The notes beneath the pieces are model-generated. The model saw only the letters and a list, made by a program, of their open reading frames with translations. It ran no database searches and was not told the origin of the DNA. A DNA stretch of 64,000 bases, taken from contig NZ_JNXC01000023.1 in NCBI RefSeq assembly GCF_000716595.1, positions 1-64,000 on the forward strand. Reading direction: 5' to 3'. The stretch comes from Saccharothrix sp. NRRL B-16314 (GTDB taxonomy: Bacteria > Actinomycetota > Actinomycetes > Mycobacteriales > Pseudonocardiaceae). A program made the translations under genes and the position numbers. Each line of letters starts with the position of its first letter. Positions within the stretch are counted from its first letter, which is position 1. Shown here in pieces: positions 60,154 through 64,000 of this stretch.

Positions 60154-60574
60154 TGAGGGAGCCGCCCGGTGTAACCCATTCGGATGACGTTTAGTGATCG
60201 TTTAGCCGATGATCGCTGACGTTGTGTAACCCGGTCGGACTCCACCAACGGGTGGCACTTAACCTCGGCCCGCAACGCACCGCACACGCAGTTGTCCACA
60301 GGCCCGCGCCGGCGACGCGGATTTGTCGGACCCGCCTGGAAAGATCGAAAACAGGGATCCCCTGGGCGGGTACCCCTGCGGAAGTGTGTGCGGGTGACGG
60401 TTGGGTGGCCGCTACGCGGCTGGGCGACGAGAACGCGCGTGCGGGCAGCCGGGTGGGTGGGTGACCCGGACGTTCCGTCGGTACCGGGATCAGTCGACAC
60501 ACCGGCATCTCGCGGCACACCGGGATCGGTCGGCGAGCTTGGCGCGGTGGGCGCGGCGGGAGGGCTGGCGCGGT

Positions 60575-60825
60575 GGGGCTGGCCCGAGTGGAGCCGGCGC
60601 TGGGCTGGCCCGAGTGGGGCTGGCCCGAGCGGGGCTGGCCCGAGCGGGGCTGGCGCGGGCGGAGCTGGCGCGGGCGGAGCTGGCCCGAGTGGAGCTGGCG
60701 CGGGCGGGGCTGGCGCGGGCGGAGCCGGCGCGGGTTAGTCCGAGTGGGGCTGGCGCGGGCGGAGCCGGCGCGGGTTAGTCCGAGTGGGGCTGGCGCGGGC
60801 GGAGCCGGCGCGGGTTAGTCCGAGT
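60575..60825. repeat. Intergenic array of 15-bp units with a nested 40-bp repeat
   Basis: Units such as GGGGCTGGCCCGAGC, GGAGCTGGCGCGGGC and GGAGCCGGCGCGGGT follow head to tail. In the right third, a 40-bp period (15 + 10 + 15, with TAGTCCGAGT as the 10-bp insert) occurs two and a half times from 60721. The array ends 88 bp after the nuclease stop. Confidence 0.95.
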
Positions 60826-60913
60826 GAGGGTGTGGCCCTGCCGCCGGCGGGCCTGGCGCGTGTGAGAGTGGCGGGGACGGCCCTGAGGTCCTGCGACCTC
60901 GGCTGCGTGTCGG

Positions 60914-61387
60914 CTACGTGTCGGCGCCGCGGAAGTCTTCGGGGGAGATGGAGTCGAGGAACTCGCGGAACTTCTCGACCTCGTCCTCCTGCTCGTCCGG
61001 GATGATCAGGCCGGCCTCGGCCAGCACGGACTCCTCGGCGTGGATCGGCACGCCGATCCGCAGCGCGAGCGCCACCGAGTCGCTGGGCCGCGCGGACACC
61101 CGGATGTCGCCGTCGAACACCAGCTCGGCGAAGTACGTGCCTTCCTGGAGGTCGGTGATCCGGACCTGCTCCAGCTGCCGGCCGAGGGCACCGATGACGT
61201 CCTTGAGCAGGTCGTGCGTCAACGGCCGCGCGGGCCGGACGCCTTGCTGCTCCAACGCGATCGCCGTGGCCTCGACCGATCCGATCCAGATCGGCAGGTA
61301 CCGCTCGCCCTCGGTTTCGCGCAGCAGCAGGATCGGCTGGTTGGCGGGCAGTTCCACCCGCACGCCGACGACGCGCATTTCGCTCAT
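60914..61387 (-). CDS. Bifunctional nuclease family protein (DUF151, Rv1829-like)
   Basis: A 157-residue protein of the DUF151 family, members of which have been reported to cut both DNA and RNA. Conserved segments are PILLLRETEGERYLPIWIGS, EATAIALEQQG, TYFAELVFDGD and VSARPSDSVALALRIGVPI. The ATG follows GGGAGG. It lies between the two MerR genes exactly as Rv1829 does in M. tuberculosis. The acidic C-terminal end (EQEDEVEKFREFLDSISPED) is typical. The biological substrate is unknown. Confidence 0.92.
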   Translation of the reverse strand: MSEMRVVGVRVELPANQPILLLRETEGERYLPIWIGSVEATAIALEQQGVRPARPLTHDLLKDVIGALGRQLEQVRITDLQEGTYFAELVFDGDIRVSARPSDSVALALRIGVPIHAEESVLAEAGLIIPDEQEDEVEKFREFLDSISPEDFRGADT

Positions 61388-61537
61388 CGGGTCTCGCCTC
61401 CCTCAGCGCGCTGAAATTCTGGCGTCCCCGTTCCCACGAGGATCCCCCACGTACTCTTTCGACGCTACCCGCCAAGCGGGCCTCGTGCGCAACCGTCCAC
61501 GGGCTCCGGATCACGATGCGGACACGCGTCCACCCGG

Positions 61538-62212
61538 TCAAACGCGCTTACCCGGCACGTCCCGCAAGTCGACTTTCACCAGCAGTGTGTGCAGGGTCAC
61601 CGACAGTGCCGCGAGCTCGCGCACGACCTCTTCGACCCTCGCCCGGTCACGCTGCCGGTGCACCGTCGCGAGCACCTGTTCGACCAGTCCGATCTCCCGG
61701 TCGGCGGCGGCTCGGAAGGGGCGCAGCTGGCGCGCTTCCACCCCGTGCTCCACCATCGCCCGCACGGTCGACGCGATCTGCACCGCCTCGTGGTCGTAGA
61801 ACCCGCCCGCACCTGCCCTGATCAGGCCGTGCTGCTCCAGGTCCGCCAGCACACCGGGCTCGATGCCCGCCCGCGCCAGCAGGTCGTCACGGGTCACGCG
61901 GTGCCCGGCCGCCGGTGCCGGGTCCACCGCGCGCAACACCTTCGCGGCACCCTGGTCGGCCGCCTCCAGCTGCTCCTTGATGACCTTCAGCGGCAGGTAC
62001 CGGTCCCGCTGCGCGGCCAGGATGAACCGCAGGCGCTCGACGTCCGCCGAGCTGAACTGGCGGTACCCCGAGGCCGTGCGCGCCGGGCGGACCAACCCCT
62101 CCGACTCCAGGAACCGGATCTTGGAGATGGTGACGTCGGGGAAGTCCGACCGGAGCTGCGCCAACACCGCCCCGATGCTCGACCCCCCGCGTGACCGCCC
62201 GGCCGCCGTCAC
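61538..62212 (-). CDS. ftsR: MerR-family regulator FtsR (Rv1828-like)
   Basis: A 224-residue MerR-type regulator. The N-terminal winged helix has SIGAVLAQLRSDFPDVTISK, IRFLESEGLVRPARTASGYR and ADVERLRFILAAQRDRYLPL. The second half contains a HTH-like LLARAGIEPGVLADLEQHGL and a long dimerisation helix. The Corynebacterium orthologue FtsR activates ftsZ, and Rv1828 is the M. tuberculosis counterpart. It starts with GTG 15 bp after the GarA-like gene, so it is in the gcvH-garA-ftsR operon. The symbol is assigned by orthology and synteny. Confidence 0.9.
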   Translation of the reverse strand: MTAAGRSRGGSSIGAVLAQLRSDFPDVTISKIRFLESEGLVRPARTASGYRQFSSADVERLRFILAAQRDRYLPLKVIKEQLEAADQGAAKVLRAVDPAPAAGHRVTRDDLLARAGIEPGVLADLEQHGLIRAGAGGFYDHEAVQIASTVRAMVEHGVEARQLRPFRAAADREIGLVEQVLATVHRQRDRARVEEVVRELAALSVTLHTLLVKVDLRDVPGKRV

Positions 62213-62226
62213 CGGAGCCCCATCGC

Positions 62227-62688
62227 TCAGGCCCCCTGGCCCCCGGCGCCCGGACCGGTCAGGAACACCAGGCGGAACTTGCCGATCTGCACCTCGTCGC
62301 CGTTCGCCAGCACCGCCTGGTCGACGGGCTCGCGGTTGACGTAGGTGCCGTTGAGGCTGCCCACGTCGATCACCACGAACTCGCCGCCCTCGCGGCGGAA
62401 CTCGGCGTGGCGGCGGGAGACCGTCACGTCGTCGAGGAAGATGTCGCTGTCGGGGTGCCTACCCGCGCTGGTCGTGTCGCGGTCCAGCAGGAACCTCGAC
62501 CCCGCGTTGGGGCCGCGCTTGACCACGAGCAGGGCCGACCCAGCGGGCAGCGCGTCGACGCCGGCGACGGCCGGCTCCTGGGCGGGCGCCTCGGCGCCCT
62601 CTACCTCGGCGAGGAAGTCGGCCCGGAAAACGGAGGTCCGCTCCGGGGACTGCTCTGGCGGAACGCCTGGCCCGTCGTTCGTGCTCAC
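62227..62688 (-). CDS. garA: FHA-domain regulator GarA/OdhI-like
   Basis: A 153-residue forkhead-associated protein. The flexible N-terminus ends in ERTSVFRADFLAEVEG, the phospho-site of GarA/OdhI (here Thr18; the first Thr of the usual TT is Arg). The FHA domain follows with LLVVKRGPNAGSRFLLD, SAGRHPDSDIFLDDVTVSRR and DVGSLNGTYVNRE. In relatives, phosphorylation by PknB/PknG switches binding and so inhibition of 2-oxoglutarate dehydrogenase and glutamate enzymes. AGGAGAG before this GTG supports it. A longer form starting at GTG 62805, overlapping the gcvH stop, would add 39 basic residues. Confidence 0.92.
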   Translation of the reverse strand: MSTNDGPGVPPEQSPERTSVFRADFLAEVEGAEAPAQEPAVAGVDALPAGSALLVVKRGPNAGSRFLLDRDTTSAGRHPDSDIFLDDVTVSRRHAEFRREGGEFVVIDVGSLNGTYVNREPVDQAVLANGDEVQIGKFRLVFLTGPGAGGQGA

Positions 62689-62801
62689 CTGAGCTCTCCT
62701 CCTGCTGCTGGAAGCGTCGAGACCGCTAGAACCTATCGTGCCCGAACCCTTGTCTGAGGAGCGGCTCCCCCACCGACCGAAGAGCCGCCGGAAGATCGAC
62801 G

Positions 62802-63185
62802 TCACTCCGATGCCGCCAGCTCCTGGTACGCGGCGGCGTCGAGCAGGTCGTCGACCGCGGTCGGGTCCTCCAGCCGCAGCTCCACCATCCACCCCTCGCC
62901 GTACGGGTCGGAGTTGACCAGGTCGGGCTGCTGGTCCAACGAGTCGTTCCGGGCGACGACCTCACCGGCGAGCGGCGCGTAGATGTCCGAGACGCTCTTG
63001 GTGGACTCGACCTCTCCCAGCGTCTGGCCGGCGCCGACCTGCTCGCCGAGCTCCGGGAGCTGGACGAACACGACGTCGCCGAGTTGCTCCTGGGCGTAGT
63101 CGGTGATGCCCACGCGCACGGTGTCCTCACCGGTGCGCAGCACCCACTCATGTTCCTCGGTGTACTTGAGCTCCTCGGGAATCAC
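62802..63185 (-). CDS. gcvH: Glycine cleavage system H protein
   Basis: A 127-residue lipoyl carrier of the glycine cleavage complex. The lipoylation lysine is Lys63 in GEVESTKSVSDIYAPLAGEV, and YTEEHEWVL and GITDYAQEQLGDVV are family hallmarks. The GTG has AAGGAG nine bases upstream. It shuttles the aminomethyl group from GcvP, encoded in the same window, and needs LipB (also here) plus LipA for its cofactor. It leads the operon with the FHA and FtsR genes. Confidence 0.97.
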   Translation of the reverse strand: MIPEELKYTEEHEWVLRTGEDTVRVGITDYAQEQLGDVVFVQLPELGEQVGAGQTLGEVESTKSVSDIYAPLAGEVVARNDSLDQQPDLVNSDPYGEGWMVELRLEDPTAVDDLLDAAAYQELAASE

Positions 63186-63244
63186 CGCGGTGTGCTCCTT
63201 CAATGACGGTGGATCTTCGCTGCCGGATCTTCCCACGTCGCCGT

Positions 63245-63832
63245 TCAGACGGGCGCGACCCCCGGCCGTCCGCGCAGCGCGTGGCCGAATTGGTAGAGGT
63301 ACAGCACCCCCGACCAGAGGTAGAGGGCGCAGCCCCAGACCATGAACGCGTAGGCCACCGGCCGGGCGATCTGGGCGGCGGTGGAGGTGCCCTGGGCGAG
63401 CAGCAGGATCGGGAACGCGTACAGCAGGTTGAACGTGGCGGCCTTGCCGAGGTAGTTGACCTCGAACGGCCCGTAGCCGCGGACGCGGAGCACGGGCAGG
63501 CACGCCCCGACCACCAGCTCGCGGCCGACCAGCACTGCCGCCACCCACCACGGCACGATGTCGCGCACGACGAACGCGACGAGGGTGGCGAGGATGTAGA
63601 GCCGGTCGGCCGCCGGGTCGAGCAGGGCGCCGAGCCTGCTGGTCTGGTCGAGCCAGCGGGCGATCTTGCCGTCGAGCCAGTCGGAGAGGCCCGCCGCGAC
63701 CAGCACGACGAGCGCCCAGCCGTCCGCGTGCGGTCCCAGCAGCAGGTACAGGAACAGCGGCACGCCGAGCAAACGCAGCACGCTGAGCGCGTTGGGGATG
63801 GTCAGCAGCCGGTCGGCTGGATCGTGCGACAC
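63245..63832 (-). CDS. CDP-alcohol phosphatidyltransferase (PgsA2/Rv1822-like)
   Basis: A 195-residue integral membrane enzyme with about six hydrophobic helices that moves a phosphatidyl group from CDP-diacylglycerol to an alcohol. The family signature DGx2ARx8Gx3Dx3D is complete in LDGKIARWLDQ and SRLGALLDPAAD. LTIPNALSVLRLLGVPLF is the typical first helix. I start at the GTG of VSHDPAD because a GTG 60 bp further upstream would run over the stop of the next gene. By synteny it is the counterpart of M. tuberculosis pgsA2; glycerol-phosphate or inositol-phosphate acceptors cannot be told apart. Confidence 0.88.
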   Translation of the reverse strand: MSHDPADRLLTIPNALSVLRLLGVPLFLYLLLGPHADGWALVVLVAAGLSDWLDGKIARWLDQTSRLGALLDPAADRLYILATLVAFVVRDIVPWWVAAVLVGRELVVGACLPVLRVRGYGPFEVNYLGKAATFNLLYAFPILLLAQGTSTAAQIARPVAYAFMVWGCALYLWSGVLYLYQFGHALRGRPGVAPV

Positions 63833-63845
63833 GGACGAACTGTAG

Positions 63846-64000
63846 TCACTGGACGCGCGTGCGGCTCCAGCCGCGGCGTTGCAGTTCGTCACCGCTGAGC
63901 GCTTGCGGACGACCGCGGTCGTCGACGCCGACCCAGCGGGCCCGGAAACCTTCGAGCACGTAGGCGTGGCCTTGGCTCCACACCACGCTGCACGGGGCTG
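63846..64000 (-). CDS. C-terminal end of a gene running off the window
   Basis: The last 50 codons are open on the minus strand and read SVVWSQGHAYVLEGFRARWV, GVDDRGRPQALSGDELQRRG and WSRTRVQ before TGA. The stop is 13 bp before the pgsA-like start, so the two genes probably form an operon. The fragment is too short to assign to a family. Codon usage is typical of the neighbours. Confidence 0.6.
   Translation of the reverse strand, partial: APCSVVWSQGHAYVLEGFRARWVGVDDRGRPQALSGDELQRRGWSRTRVQ

Larger units (their letters stand above)
59989..60913. other. 925-bp region without a supported gene
   Basis: It lies between two conserved minus-strand genes. It holds the leader of the MerR gene with a candidate operator, an A/T-richer stretch near 60170-60300, and a 250-bp array of 15-bp repeats. 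Open frames over the array are products of the repeat composition. Confidence 0.6.

Noticed and set aside
60292..60818. Plus-strand frames rich in GLARAG/AGGAG repeats
   Set aside because: They are products of the 15-bp noncoding array, with no plausible start site or non-repeat domain.
59429..60825. CRISPR-like array
   Set aside because: Units are contiguous 15-mers without unique spacers, and no cas genes are present.

Overview
The window is very GC-rich DNA from a soil-type actinomycete. High GC, frequent GTG (and two TTG) starts, four-base GTGA/ATGA gene overlaps, leaderless-looking promoters, and DasR-like and CebR/CelR-like operators all point that way. The right-hand 8 kb follows the gene order of the Mycobacterium tuberculosis pgsA2-gcvH-garA-ftsR-Rv1829-Rv1830-gcvB segment. 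A Pseudonocardiaceae-like organism (Saccharothrix, Lentzea or Actinosynnema type) is my best guess, by inference only. About 62 genes are supported. I saw no tRNA, rRNA, CRISPR array, insertion sequence or prophage.

Left part (1-15 kb): an acyl-CoA synthetase, an Asp/Glu racemase, a secreted jelly-roll protein coupled to a fibronectin-type lipoprotein, an ECF42-type sigma factor coupled to a DGPF protein, and a glyoxalase-fold protein coupled to an AraC regulator that appears to lack its second DNA-binding helix pair. Next comes a giant secreted protein (ThuA, PQQ-type beta-propeller, PKD, three CBM6-like repeats, DUF1080) followed by a Tat-exported TIM-barrel isomerase, plausibly an extracellular 3-keto-sugar system.

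15-21 kb: a compact lipid/cofactor block on the minus strand (ACP, KAS II-like, KAS III-like, LipB, trans-polyprenyl synthase) with no reductase or dehydratase, then a DUF4230 protein and an RluA-type pseudouridine synthase.

21-33 kb: polymer degradation. An AA10 LPMO and a GH19 chitinase each have a DasR-like (dre) site upstream. A GH9 cellulase carries two abutting CebR/CelR-type operators just after its promoter. Two alpha/beta hydrolases, an LLM flavin oxidoreductase, a quinone oxidoreductase, an SDR and a class-A-beta-lactamase-like serine hydrolase lie around them.

33-55 kb: an XRE/TPR regulator with a divergent zinc-motif protein, a DyP peroxidase, and a three-gene sugar operon (Gfo/Idh, DUF993, TIM-barrel isomerase) facing its LacI regulator across a perfect operator. 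Then two CNNM/CorC-type membrane proteins, an orphan LmbU-family regulator, an ECF sigma with its CU044_5270-type partner, MFS and ArsR-like pairs, a substrate-binding/VWA fusion, and several small regulator-target pairs. A GNAT acetyltransferase gene is frameshifted near 55.4 kb.

56-64 kb: glycine cleavage P-protein under a tandem glycine riboswitch, then two MerR regulators, a bifunctional nuclease, a GarA-like FHA protein, GcvH and a CDP-alcohol phosphatidyltransferase. This conserved block is invaded by 15-bp tandem repeats: one array encodes a pentapeptide tail that replaces the normal C-terminus of the Rv1830-like MerR protein, and a second fills the noncoding gap upstream.
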